DNA from: Pseudomonas sp. ML96
GTDB lineage: Bacteria > Pseudomonadota > Gammaproteobacteria > Pseudomonadales > Pseudomonadaceae
Assembly (NCBI RefSeq): GCF_000761545.1
Contig: NZ_JPMY01000034.1
Coordinates: 1-64,000 of the forward strand
Direction of reading: 5' to 3'
DNA: 64,000 bases
The first letter of the stretch is position 1. Every line of letters begins with the position of its first letter. The notes beneath the pieces are model-generated. The model was not told the DNA's origin. It saw only the letters and a list, made by a program, of their open reading frames with translations, and did no database searches. This document shows positions 26,257 to 35,535 of the stretch, piece by piece. Made by a program: the position numbers and the translations under genes.

Positions 26257-27540
26257 TTACACGCCCAGCTTGTCGCGCAGGCTGTAGTACCAGGCGCCAA
26301 TGGCGCTGAACGGTACCTGGAACAGGCGGCCACCCGGGAAGGGGTAGTGCGGCAGGCTGGCGAAGGCGTCGAAGCGCTCGGCCTGGCCGCGCAGGGTTTC
26401 CGCCAGAAGCTTGCCGGCCAGGTGGGTGTAGGTCACGCCGTGGCCGCTGCAGCCCTGGGAGTAATAGATGTTGTCGCCGAGGCGACCGACCTGCGGCAGG
26501 CGCGACAGGGTCAGCAGGAAGTTGCCGGTCCAGGCGAAGTCGATCTTCACGTCCTTCAGTTGCGGGAAGGTCTTGAGCATCTTCGGACGGATGATCGCCT
26601 CGATGTTCGCCGGGTCGCGGGCGCCGTAGACCACGCCGCCACCGAAGATCAGGCGCTTGTCACCGGTCAGGCGATAGTAGTCGAGCAGGTAGTTGCAGTC
26701 CTCGACGCAGTAGTCCTGCGGCAACAGGCTCTTGGCCAGCTCGTCGGACAGCGGTTCGGTGGTGATCACCTGGGTGCCGCACGGCATGGACTTGCTGGCC
26801 AGTTCCGGCAGCAGGTTGCCCAGGTAGGCGTTACCTGCAACGACTACGAACTTGGCCTTCACGCGGCCTTCCGGGGTGTGCACCACCGGGTTGGCGCCGC
26901 GCTCGACGCGAATCGCCGGGCTCTGCTCATGGATGATGCCGCCCAGCGATTCCACTGCAGCGGCTTCGCCCAGCGCCAGGTTGAGCGGATGGATATGGCC
27001 GCCGCTCATGTCCAGCATGCCGCCGACATAGGTGTCGGTATCCACGACTTCGCGGATGCGCTTCTCATCCAGCAATTCAAGCTGGGTGTGGCCGTAGCGT
27101 TCCCATAGCTTCTTCTGCGATTCCAGGTGTTTCATGTGCTTCGGGGTGTTGGCGGCAAATACGCCACCGCCCTTCAGATCGCACTTGATGTCGTACTTGG
27201 CGATGCGCTCGCGGATGATGCGACCGCCTTCGAAGGCCATATCGCCCAGCAGCTTGGCGTGTTTCGGGCCGACGGTGCGCTCGATCACATCGATATCGCG
27301 GCTATAGCTGTTGACGATCTGGCCGCCATTGCGGCCCGAAGCGCCGAAGCCGACCTTGGCAGCCTCGACGATGGTGACCTTGAAGCCGTTCTCCAGCAGG
27401 AACAGGGCAGTGGAGAGGCCGGTGTAGCCGGCGCCGATGATGCAGACATCGGTCTCGGTCTCACCCTGCAGAGCTGGACGCTGCGGAACCGGATTGGCCG
27501 AAGCGGCGTAATAGGACTGGGGGTAGGGAGTGTGCGCCAT
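26257..27540 (-). CDS. FAD-dependent oxidase, gamma-glutamylputrescine oxidase type (PuuB/PauB-like)
   Basis: 427 aa of the DAO (glycine/D-amino acid oxidase) family. The Rossmann motif is DVCIIGAGYTGLSTALFLLE (residues 30-50), with the family segment GFGASGRNGGQIVNSYSRD that marks the PuuB/PauB group and the C-terminal FAD-binding part SQGCSGHGVTYTHLAGKLLAE. PuuB-type enzymes oxidise gamma-glutamylated polyamines to the aldehyde, ammonia and H2O2. Pseudomonas has several paralogues with different polyamine preferences, so the exact substrate is not readable. No other polyamine genes are adjacent. ATG 27540 has AGG nearby. It is divergent from tRNA-Val. Confidence 0.88.
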   Translation of the reverse strand: MAHTPYPQSYYAASANPVPQRPALQGETETDVCIIGAGYTGLSTALFLLENGFKVTIVEAAKVGFGASGRNGGQIVNSYSRDIDVIERTVGPKHAKLLGDMAFEGGRIIRERIAKYDIKCDLKGGGVFAANTPKHMKHLESQKKLWERYGHTQLELLDEKRIREVVDTDTYVGGMLDMSGGHIHPLNLALGEAAAVESLGGIIHEQSPAIRVERGANPVVHTPEGRVKAKFVVVAGNAYLGNLLPELASKSMPCGTQVITTEPLSDELAKSLLPQDYCVEDCNYLLDYYRLTGDKRLIFGGGVVYGARDPANIEAIIRPKMLKTFPQLKDVKIDFAWTGNFLLTLSRLPQVGRLGDNIYYSQGCSGHGVTYTHLAGKLLAETLRGQAERFDAFASLPHYPFPGGRLFQVPFSAIGAWYYSLRDKLGV

Positions 27541-27684
27541 ATTGGAACCTATGTTCTTTATTTTTTACGGACTAAGCGGATGCTACCCGAGTCGAAATGC
27601 GCCGGCTAGCCTCTGTGCAAAATTTTCAACGTAGCGCTGTGCGGCAAAAAATCCACTTTTTCAGAGGCTTAGCGAAAAAAGGTG

Positions 27685-27712
27685 TTGACACCTCAGCGAA
27701 TCTCCCTAAAAT
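27685..27712 (+). promoter_or_regulatory. Sigma-70 promoter of tRNA-Val
   Basis: TTGACA (27685-27690), then 16 bp, then TAAAAT (27707-27712). The tRNA begins 14 bases later. Confidence 0.85.
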
Positions 27713-27725
27713 GCGCCTCCATTGC

Positions 27726-27802
27726 AGGCACATAGCTCAGTTGGTTAGAGCACCACCTTGACATGGTGGGGGTCGTTGGTTCGAGTCCAATTGTGCCTAC
27801 CA
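27726..27802 (+). tRNA. tRNA-Val (GAC)
   Basis: A complete 77-nt cloverleaf: acceptor AGGCACA with TGTGCCT, anticodon loop TTGACAT (anticodon GAC), T-arm GGTTCGAGTCC and encoded CCA. It has its own promoter and terminator. Confidence 0.97.
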
Positions 27803-27808
27803 AATCCG

Positions 27809-27837
27809 AAAGGGGTCGTTCATACGACCCCTTTTTT
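27809..27837 (+). terminator. Terminator of tRNA-Val
   Basis: AAGGGGTCGT pairs with ACGACCCCTT around TCAT, followed by a run of T. It starts seven bases after the CCA. Confidence 0.92.
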
Positions 27838-27929
27838 ATTGGCTGCTTGTCAGGCCTCCGGCTTTCTGAAAGCATCCGCGATTCGTTTACCTCCAGTGAC
27901 TGCGGTCTGTTCCGGTTTGCCGCAAGGCT

Positions 27930-28007
27930 CCTGCCATCGTCTGGCAGGTGCGCCGCCGGATCGCTTCCTGGCTCATCCCAACCCATGTGACCTTTGGTAG
28001 GGGTCAC
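27930..28007 (+). promoter_or_regulatory. Putative thrS translational operator with two anticodon-arm mimics
   Basis: There are two hairpins between the tRNA-Val terminator and thrS. The upstream one (27930-27948) has stem CCTGCC/GGCAGG; opening the top A-T pair gives a 7-nt loop ATCGTCT with CGU where an anticodon would be. The downstream one (27987-28007) has stem GTGACCT/GGGTCAC (six Watson-Crick pairs and one G-U) with a 7-nt loop TTGGTAG, placing GGU at anticodon positions after a U33-like T. CGU and GGU are threonine anticodons. The second hairpin ends about five bases before the Shine-Dalgarno AGGAGAGGAGG. The layout resembles the E. coli thrS operator, where ThrRS binds its own mRNA; function here is inferred. 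Confidence 0.65.
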
Positions 28008-28026
28008 CACTAGGAGAGGAGGCGCC

Positions 28027-29949
28027 ATGCCCATCATTACTCTTCCCGACGGCAGTCAGCGTTCGTTCGATCATCCTGTTTCCGTGCTCGAGGTGGCTCA
28101 GTCCATCGGTGCCGGTCTGGCCAAGGCCACCCTGGCGGGCAAGGTCAACGGCAAGCAAGTGGATGCCTGTGATCTGATCGAGAGCGACGCGACTCTGCAG
28201 ATTCTGACGTCGAAGGATGAGGAGGGGTTGGAGATCATTCGCCACTCCTGCGCTCACCTGGTTGGCCATGCGGTCAAGCAGCTCTATCCGAATGCCAAGA
28301 TGGTGATCGGCCCGGTGATCGAGGAAGGCTTCTACTACGATATCGCCATCGATCGCCCTTTCACGCCTGACGACATGGCGGCCATCGAGAAGCGCATGGC
28401 GGAGCTGATCGACAAGGACTACGACGTCATCAAGAAGATGACTCCGCGTGCCGAGGTCATCGAGCTGTTCAAGGCGCGTGGCGAGGAATACAAGCTGCGC
28501 CTGATCGACGACATGCCGGATGAGCAGGCCATGGGCTTGTACTTCCATGAGGAATACGTGGACATGTGCCGTGGTCCGCACGTGCCCAATACGCGCTTCC
28601 TCAAGTCGTTCAAGCTGACCAAGATTTCCGGTGCCTACTGGCGCGGCGACTCGAAAAACGAGCAGCTGCAGCGCATCTATGGCACTGCCTGGGCGGACAA
28701 GAAGCAGCTGGCCGCCTATATCCAGCGCATCGAAGAGGCCGAGAAGCGCGATCACCGTCGCATTGGCAAGCAGCTGGATCTGTTCCACCTGCAGGAAGAA
28801 GCGCCGGGCATGGTGTTCTGGCATCCGGCTGGCTGGACTGTCTACCAGGTGCTGGAGCAGTACATGCGCCAGGTGCAGCGCGAGCACGGTTATGTTGAGG
28901 TGCGCACGCCGCAGGTTGTCGATCGCATCCTCTGGGAGCGCTCGGGTCATTGGTCCAACTACGCCGAAAACATGTTCACCACTTCGTCGGAAAACCGTGA
29001 TTACGCGGTGAAGCCGATGAACTGCCCGTGCCACGTGCAGATCTTCAATCAGGGCCTGAAGTCCTACCGTGATCTGCCGCTACGTATGGCTGAGTTCGGC
29101 TCCTGCCACCGTAACGAGGCTTCCGGGGCGCTGCACGGCATCATGCGTGTGCGTGGCTTTACTCAGGACGATGCGCACATCTTCTGCACCGAAGAGCAGG
29201 TGAAGAAGGAGGCTTCCGACTTCATCAAGCTGACGCTGCAGGTATATGCCGACTTCGGTTTCACCGATATCGCCATGAAACTGTCCACTCGTCCGGCCAA
29301 GCGCGTAGGTTCCGACGAGCTGTGGGATCGCGCCGAAACTGCCCTGGCTGATGCGCTGAATGAATCGGGTCTGGCCTGGGAATACCAGCCGGGCGAGGGA
29401 GCTTTCTACGGTCCGAAGATCGAGTTCACACTGAAGGATTGCCTGGGGCGTAACTGGCAGTGCGGCACTCTGCAGTACGATCCGAACCTGCCGGAGCGTC
29501 TGGATGCCAACTATATCGCCGAAGATAACAGCCGTACGCGTCCGGTGATGCTGCACCGCGCCATCCTTGGTTCCTTCGAGCGCTTCATCGGTATGCTCAT
29601 CGAGCACTACGCTGGTGCGTTCCCGAGCTGGCTGGCGCCGACTCAGGCAGTGATCATGAATATCACCGACAAGCAGGCCGATTTCGCCCTGGAAGTCGAG
29701 AAAACTCTCAACCAAAGCGGGTTCCGTGCCAAGTCTGACTTGAGAAACGAAAAAATCGGCTTTAAAATCCGCGAGCATACTTTGCTCAAGGTTCCCTATC
29801 TCCTGGTTATTGGCGACAGGGAAGTTGAGACACGATCCGTTGCTGTGCGTACCCGCGAAGGTGTAGACCTGGGCTCGATGCCTCTGGAACAGTTCGCCGA
29901 GCAGCTCAAGCAAGCGGTTTCCCGGCGTGGTCGCCAAGATTCGGAGTAA
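28027..29949 (+). CDS. thrS: Threonyl-tRNA synthetase
   Basis: 640 aa, full length. The TGS domain (residues 1-60: [23 protein letters not shown]) is followed by the editing domain with [16 protein letters not shown] (the HxxxH motif), then the class II catalytic core with zinc ligands in [10 protein letters not shown], motif 2 ([19 protein letters not shown], in part), motif 3 ([13 protein letters not shown]) and the anticodon-binding domain. It charges tRNA-Thr and edits Ser-tRNA. ATG 28027 follows a very strong ribosome site. It is first gene of thrS-infC-rpmI-rplT, probably feedback-regulated by the leader hairpins. Confidence 0.98.
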   Translation: MPIITLPDGSQRSFDHPVSVLEVAQSIGAGLAKATLAGKVNGKQVDACDLIESDATLQILTSKDEEGLEIIRHSCAHLVGHAVKQLYPNAKMVIGPVIEEGFYYDIAIDRPFTPDDMAAIEKRMAELIDKDYDVIKKMTPRAEVIELFKARGEEYKLRLIDDMPDEQAMGLYFHEEYVDMCRGPHVPNTRFLKSFKLTKISGAYWRGDSKNEQLQRIYGTAWADKKQLAAYIQRIEEAEKRDHRRIGKQLDLFHLQEEAPGMVFWHPAGWTVYQVLEQYMRQVQREHGYVEVRTPQVVDRILWERSGHWSNYAENMFTTSSENRDYAVKPMNCPCHVQIFNQGLKSYRDLPLRMAEFGSCHRNEASGALHGIMRVRGFTQDDAHIFCTEEQVKKEASDFIKLTLQVYADFGFTDIAMKLSTRPAKRVGSDELWDRAETALADALNESGLAWEYQPGEGAFYGPKIEFTLKDCLGRNWQCGTLQYDPNLPERLDANYIAEDNSRTRPVMLHRAILGSFERFIGMLIEHYAGAFPSWLAPTQAVIMNITDKQADFALEVEKTLNQSGFRAKSDLRNEKIGFKIREHTLLKVPYLLVIGDREVETRSVAVRTREGVDLGSMPLEQFAEQLKQAVSRRGRQDSE

Positions 29950-29951
29950 TC

Positions 29952-30500
29952 ATTATTAAGCGTGAAATGAGACAGGATAAGCGGGCCGTCCCGAAGGCGC
30001 CGATCAACGAGAACATCACCGCGCGTGAGGTTCGTCTGATTGGTGCGGACGGTCAGCAGATTGGTGTGGTATCGATCGATGAAGCGCTGCGCGCTGCCGA
30101 CGAAGCCAAGCTGGATCTGGTGGAAATCTCCGCTGATGCGGTGCCACCGGTTTGCCGGATCATGGATTACGGCAAGCACCTGTTCGAGAAGAAGAAGCAG
30201 GCTGCGGTCGCTAAGAAGAACCAGCACCAGCAGCAGATTAAAGAAATCAAGTTTCGTCCAGGGACGGAAGAAGGGGATTACCAGGTAAAACTACGCAACC
30301 TGGTACGTTTCCTTAATGAAGGGGACAAGGCCAAGGTATCCTTGCGATTCCGTGGTCGTGAGATGGCCCACCAGGAGCTGGGTATGGAGCTGTTGAAGCG
30401 GGTCGAAGCTGACCTCGCCGAAATCGGCACCGTAGAACAGCATCCTAAGCTGGAAGGACGCCAGCTGATGATGGTCATCGCTCCCAAGAAGCGTAAATAA
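29952..30500 (+). CDS. infC: Translation initiation factor IF-3 (non-AUG start)
   Basis: 182 aa from an AUU start. Reading upstream of the first ATG (29967) keeps the conserved N-terminus [10 protein letters not shown] in frame, and the only start-like codons next to GGAG (29943-29946) are ATT at 29952 or 29955. AUU initiation of infC is a known device for IF-3 autocontrol. The protein has the N-domain ([23 protein letters not shown]), the lysine-rich linker [13 protein letters not shown] and the C-domain ending in [16 protein letters not shown]. It binds the 30S subunit and proofreads start-codon selection. It follows the thrS stop by two bases. Confidence 0.95.
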   Translation: MIKREMRQDKRAVPKAPINENITAREVRLIGADGQQIGVVSIDEALRAADEAKLDLVEISADAVPPVCRIMDYGKHLFEKKKQAAVAKKNQHQQQIKEIKFRPGTEEGDYQVKLRNLVRFLNEGDKAKVSLRFRGREMAHQELGMELLKRVEADLAEIGTVEQHPKLEGRQLMMVIAPKKRK

Positions 30501-30560
30501 CCTCCCGGGCACTGGCAGGCCTGATGGTTATCAGTTGTTAATGAATGCGGAGTACTAAAC

Positions 30561-30755
30561 ATGCCAAAGATGAAAACCAAAAGCGGCGCGGCTAAGCGTT
30601 TCCTGAAAACTGCTGCCGGCTACAAGCACAAGCACGCTTTCAAGAGCCACATCCTGACCAAAATGTCCACCAAGCGTAAGCGTCAACTTCGCGGTAGCGA
30701 ACTGATGCATCCGTCGGACAAGGCAAAAGTCGAGCGCATGCTGCGCGTTCGTTAA
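30561..30755 (+). CDS. rpmI: Ribosomal protein bL35
   Basis: 64 aa, Lys/Arg-rich, with the full L35 signature [14 protein letters not shown] and [22 protein letters not shown] (in part). It is a 50S subunit protein. GGAG lies 7-10 bases before ATG 30561. It is in the usual infC-rpmI-rplT order. Confidence 0.98.
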   Translation: MPKMKTKSGAAKRFLKTAAGYKHKHAFKSHILTKMSTKRKRQLRGSELMHPSDKAKVERMLRVR

Positions 30756-30786
30756 TTCGGTCAAGATATTTTAGAGGTAATTACTC

Positions 30787-31143
30787 ATGGCTCGTGTTAA
30801 GCGTGGCGTTATCGCTCGTGCTCGTCACAAAAAAATCCTGAAACTCGCCAAAGGCTACTACGGCGCGCGTTCGCGCGTGTTCCGCGTTGCCAAGCAGGCT
30901 GTGATCAAGGCAGGCCAATACGCCTACCGTGACCGCCGTCAGCGTAAGCGTCAGTTCCGCGCTCTGTGGATCGCTCGTATCAACGCTGGTGCTCGCGTCA
31001 ACGGTCTGTCCTACAGCCGTCTGATCGCTGGCCTGAAAAAAGCGTCGATCGAAATCGACCGCAAGGTTCTGGCCGATCTGGCAGTGAACGAAAAAGCGGC
31101 GTTTGCTGCGATTGTCGAGAAAGCTAAGGCCGTTCTGGCTTAA
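30787..31143 (+). CDS. rplT: Ribosomal protein bL20
   Basis: 118 aa beginning [19 protein letters not shown] and including [20 protein letters not shown] and the C-terminal domain [25 protein letters not shown]. It is an early-assembling 23S rRNA-binding protein and in E. coli also a translational repressor of its own operon. A ribosome site (AGAGG) is 9-13 bases upstream. Confidence 0.98.
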   Translation: MARVKRGVIARARHKKILKLAKGYYGARSRVFRVAKQAVIKAGQYAYRDRRQRKRQFRALWIARINAGARVNGLSYSRLIAGLKKASIEIDRKVLADLAVNEKAAFAAIVEKAKAVLA

Positions 31144-31186
31144 GTCCCCCGACAATCACCGGGCTCGCCCGGTGGCAACGTCAAAG

Positions 31187-32255
<1,069 letters not shown>

Positions 32256-32297
32256 CCGCACGCCCCGTATCGAATTCGCTTAAGGAGAACAGACAGC

Positions 32298-34676
32298 ATG
32301 AAATTCAGTGAACAGTGGCTGCGCAGCTGGGTAAACCCGGCAGTTTCGCGCGACGAGCTGGTGGCCCGCCTGTCCATGGTCGGCCTGGAAGTGGACGCCG
32401 TGATTCCCGTCGCCGGCCAGTTCAGCGGCGTGGTGGTAGGCGAGATCCTCAGCGCCGAACAACACCCGGACGCCGACAAACTGCGCGTGTGCCAGGTCAG
32501 CAACGGTAGCGCCACCTTCCAGGTGGTCTGCGGCGCGCCCAATGCCCGCGCCGGCATCAAGACTCCCTTCGCCATGATCGGCGCCGAGCTGCCGGGCGAC
32601 TTCAAGATCAAGCAGGCCAAACTGCGCGGCGTGGAGTCCCAGGGCATGCTCTGCTCGGCCTCTGAGCTGCAAGTCAGCGACGACAACAACGGCCTGATGG
32701 AGCTGGCGGCAGACGCCCCGGTCGGCCAGAGCCTGCGCGACTACCTCGGTCTGGACGATGCCAGCATCGAGATCGGCCTGACCCCGAACCGTGGCGACTG
32801 CCTGTCGCTGGCCGGTCTGGCTCGCGAAGTCGGCGCGATTTACGGTGCCCCGGTAACGGCGGTCTCCGTTGCCCCGGTTGCGGCCGTCCATGACGAGGTG
32901 CGTCCGGTCGAGGTGCTGGCCCCCAAGGCCTGCCCACGTTACCTGGGCCGCGTCGTCCGCAGTGTCGACCTGTCCAAGCCGACCCCGCTGTGGATGATCG
33001 AGCGTCTGCGTCGTTCCGACATCCGCAGCATCGACGCCGCCGTCGACATCACCAACTACGTGATGCTCGAACTCGGCCAGCCGATGCACGCCTTCGATCT
33101 CGCCGAGATCAACGGCGGCATCCGCGTGCGCATGGCGGAAGAGGGCGAGAAGCTGGTCCTGCTGGACGGCCAGGAAGTCAGCCTGCGCGCTGATACCCTG
33201 GTGATCGCCGACCACAACCGCGCCCTGGCCATCGCCGGCGTGATGGGCGGCGAGCACAGCGGCGTCAGCGACAAGACTCGCGACCTGTTCCTGGAAAGCG
33301 CCTTCTTCGACACCATCTCGGTGGCTGGCAAGGCTCGTTCCTATGGCCTGCACACCGATTCCTCGCACCGCTTCGAGCGCGGTGTGGACTCGCAGCTGGC
33401 GCGCAGCGCCATGGAGCGCGCCACCGCGCTGCTGCTGGAGATCGTCGGCGGCGAAGCTGGCCCGATCATCGAAGCGGCCAGCGCTGCTGATCTGCCGAGC
33501 GTCGCACCGATCACCCTGCGTGCCGAGCGCATCAGCCAGATGCTGAGCATGGACATGGACGACGCCGAGGTCGAGCGCCTGCTCAATGCGCTGGGCCTGA
33601 GCACCGTCGCCCAGGGCGCCGGTCAGTGGCAGGTCAGCGTGCCGAGCCACCGCTTCGACATCAGCCTGGAAGTGGACTTGATCGAAGAGCTGGGCCGCCT
33701 GTACGGCTACAACCGCCTGCCGGTGCGCTACCCGCAGGCCCGCCTGGCTCCGCAGGCCAAGGCCGAGGCCCGTGCCGAGCTGCCGGCCCTGCGTCGCCTG
33801 CTGGTCGCGCGCGGCTATCAGGAAGCCATCACCTACAGCTTCATCGATCCCAAGCTGTTCGAGCTGTTTAATCCGGGCGTGGCGCCGCTGCAACTGGCCA
33901 ACCCGATCTCCGCCGACATGGCCGCCATGCGTTCCTCGCTGTGGCCAGGCCTGGTCAAGGCGCTGGAGCACAACCTCAATCGTCAGCAATCGCGCGTGCG
34001 CCTGTTCGAGAGCGGCCTGCGCTTCATCGGCCAGCTCGAAGGTCTGAAGCAGGAAGCCATGCTGGCTGGCGTGATCAGTGGCAGCCGCCTGCCGGAAGCC
34101 TGGGCCAATGGCCGCGAGAACGTGGATTTCTACGATCTCAAGGCCGATGTCGAAGCACTGCTGGGCTATGCCGGCGCTGCCGATGCCTTCAGTTTCGTGC
34201 CGGGCGAACATCCGGCCCTGCATCCGGGCCAGACCGCACGTATCGAGCGGGAAGGGCGCCTGGTTGGCTTCCTCGGTGCAATGCATCCGGAGCTGGCTAA
34301 GACCCTGGGCCTGGATCAGCCGGTATTCCTCTTCGAGCTGGTACTGGCCGAAGTGGCTACCGGACGCATGCCGGCGTTCAGCGAACTGTCACGCTTCCCT
34401 GAGGTGCGCCGCGACCTGGCCCTGCTGGTGGACCGCGAGCAGCCGGCCGAAGCCGTACTGGCTACCATCCGCGAGGCCGCTGGCGAGTGGCTGACGGACC
34501 TCAGACTGTTTGACGTGTATCACGGTAAAGGCATTGATCCACATAGAAAAAGCCTAGCCGTTGGCTTGACCTGGCAACATCCATCGCGCACTCTTAACGA
34601 CGATGAGGTGAATACAACTACGCAAAACATCATCACCTCGCTGGAAGAAAGGTTCAACGCCACGTTAAGGAAGTAG
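32298..34676 (+). CDS. pheT: Phenylalanyl-tRNA synthetase beta subunit
   Basis: 792 aa. Domains in order: N-terminal B1 with the tRNA-binding OB fold (residues 40-150, CQVSNGSATFQVVCGAPNA), B3/B4 editing domain, B5 (residues 400-475), the inactive class II core, and the C-terminal ferredoxin-like anticodon-binding domain FSELSRFPEVRRDLALLVD. It is translated 42 bases after pheS with AAGGAG upstream. It proofreads Tyr-tRNA-Phe and completes the synthetase. Confidence 0.98.
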   Translation: MKFSEQWLRSWVNPAVSRDELVARLSMVGLEVDAVIPVAGQFSGVVVGEILSAEQHPDADKLRVCQVSNGSATFQVVCGAPNARAGIKTPFAMIGAELPGDFKIKQAKLRGVESQGMLCSASELQVSDDNNGLMELAADAPVGQSLRDYLGLDDASIEIGLTPNRGDCLSLAGLAREVGAIYGAPVTAVSVAPVAAVHDEVRPVEVLAPKACPRYLGRVVRSVDLSKPTPLWMIERLRRSDIRSIDAAVDITNYVMLELGQPMHAFDLAEINGGIRVRMAEEGEKLVLLDGQEVSLRADTLVIADHNRALAIAGVMGGEHSGVSDKTRDLFLESAFFDTISVAGKARSYGLHTDSSHRFERGVDSQLARSAMERATALLLEIVGGEAGPIIEAASAADLPSVAPITLRAERISQMLSMDMDDAEVERLLNALGLSTVAQGAGQWQVSVPSHRFDISLEVDLIEELGRLYGYNRLPVRYPQARLAPQAKAEARAELPALRRLLVARGYQEAITYSFIDPKLFELFNPGVAPLQLANPISADMAAMRSSLWPGLVKALEHNLNRQQSRVRLFESGLRFIGQLEGLKQEAMLAGVISGSRLPEAWANGRENVDFYDLKADVEALLGYAGAADAFSFVPGEHPALHPGQTARIEREGRLVGFLGAMHPELAKTLGLDQPVFLFELVLAEVATGRMPAFSELSRFPEVRRDLALLVDREQPAEAVLATIREAAGEWLTDLRLFDVYHGKGIDPHRKSLAVGLTWQHPSRTLNDDEVNTTTQNIITSLEERFNATLRK

Positions 34677-34679
34677 CGT

Positions 34680-34982
34680 ATGGGGGCTCTGACGAAAGCT
34701 GAGATGGCGGAACGTCTGTATGAAGAGCTTGGCCTGAATAAGCGGGAAGCCAAGGAGTTGGTGGAGCTGTTTTTCGAGGAAATCCGCCACGCGCTGGAAG
34801 ATAACGAGCAGGTCAAATTGTCCGGTTTCGGCAATTTCGACCTGCGCGATAAGCGTCAGCGCCCGGGCCGCAATCCCAAGACAGGCGAAGAAATCCCGAT
34901 CACGGCTCGCCGTGTTGTTACCTTTCGTCCGGGCCAGAAATTGAAGGCCAGAGTAGAGGCATATGCTGGAACCAAGTCATAA
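34680..34982 (+). CDS. ihfA: Integration host factor alpha subunit
   Basis: 100 aa, HU/IHF family. The N-terminal helices are [25 protein letters not shown]; the signature strand region is [26 protein letters not shown] (in parts), with the intercalating Pro in RPGRNPKT. It bends DNA as a heterodimer with IhfB. It starts three bases after the pheT stop and its end overlaps the next gene by 20 bases. Confidence 0.98.
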   Translation: MGALTKAEMAERLYEELGLNKREAKELVELFFEEIRHALEDNEQVKLSGFGNFDLRDKRQRPGRNPKTGEEIPITARRVVTFRPGQKLKARVEAYAGTKS

Positions 34983-35319
34983 CGACGAGCTGCCGCCTAT
35001 TCCTGGCAAACGCTACTTCACCATTGGCGAAGTCAGCGACCTCTGTGCCGTCAAACCTCATGTTTTGCGTTACTGGGAGCAGGAGTTTCCTCAGCTCAAT
35101 CCGGTGAAGCGGCGGGGCAACCGTCGCTATTATCAGCGCCAAGACGTGCTGATGATCCGCCAGATCCGAGCGCTCCTGTACGATCAGGGCTTCACCATCG
35201 GCGGGGCGCGTCAGCGTCTCTCCGGCGACGAAGCCAAGGACGACACTACCCAGTACAAGCAGCTGATCCGGCAGATGATTGCTGAACTCGAGGATGTTCT
35301 GCTGGTGCTTCGCAAGTAA
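34963..35319 (+). CDS. MerR-family transcriptional regulator
   Basis: 118 aa with an N-terminal MerR winged helix (residues 15-85: [55 protein letters not shown], in parts) and a short coiled-coil tail. It has no effector-binding domain and no metal-binding cysteines in the dimer helix, so it belongs to the short conserved MerR-like proteins always found after ihfA in Pseudomonas; targets unknown. ATG 34963 lies within ihfA (20-base overlap) with AGAGG upstream. Confidence 0.93.
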   Translation: MLEPSHNDELPPIPGKRYFTIGEVSDLCAVKPHVLRYWEQEFPQLNPVKRRGNRRYYQRQDVLMIRQIRALLYDQGFTIGGARQRLSGDEAKDDTTQYKQLIRQMIAELEDVLLVLRK

Positions 35320-35401
35320 GCCTCCGGCGGTAAAAAAAACTTCCACAATTCAGCAGCTTATTGTAAAGTCCTCCCCGCTTCAGGTAACTCGGAAGCATCG
35401 T

Positions 35402-35478
35402 CGGGGCGTAGCGCAGCCCGGTAGCGCACTTGCATGGGGTGCAAGGGGTCGAGTGTTCGAATCACTCCGTCCCGACCA
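35402..35478 (+). tRNA. tRNA-Pro (GGG)
   Basis: A complete 77-nt cloverleaf: acceptor CGGGGCG with CGTCCCG, anticodon stem CTTGC/GCAAG with loop ATGGGGT (anticodon GGG), T-arm GTGTTCGAATCAC and encoded CCA. A weak promoter candidate is TTGTAA-N17-GTAACT (35361-35389). It marks the end of the conserved block; the following genes are accessory. Confidence 0.96.
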
Positions 35479-35490
35479 AATAACCCTAAT

Positions 35491-35525
35491 AAAAAGGCCA
35501 GTCAGGAATGACTGGCCTTTTTGTT
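35491..35525. terminator. Bidirectional terminator between tRNA-Pro and the autotransporter gene
   Basis: AAAAAGGCCAGTCA pairs with TGACTGGCCTTTTT around GGAA. It lies 12 bases after the tRNA and 10 from the autotransporter stop codon. Confidence 0.93.
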
Positions 35526-35535
35526 TGTCTCGCGT

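Noticed and set aside
27840..27876. Sigma-70 promoter for thrS (TTGTCA at 27847-27852)
   Set aside because: No acceptable -10 element is found at 16-18 bp spacing; a promoter must exist here, but this candidate is too weak to annotate.
32280..34286. 668-aa minus-strand open frame opposite pheT
   Set aside because: Exact antisense of pheT, with repetitive His/Gln/Ala composition and no recognisable domain.
35402..35478. Phage or island attachment site at tRNA-Pro
   Set aside because: No integrase gene and no second copy of the tRNA 3' end in the window.
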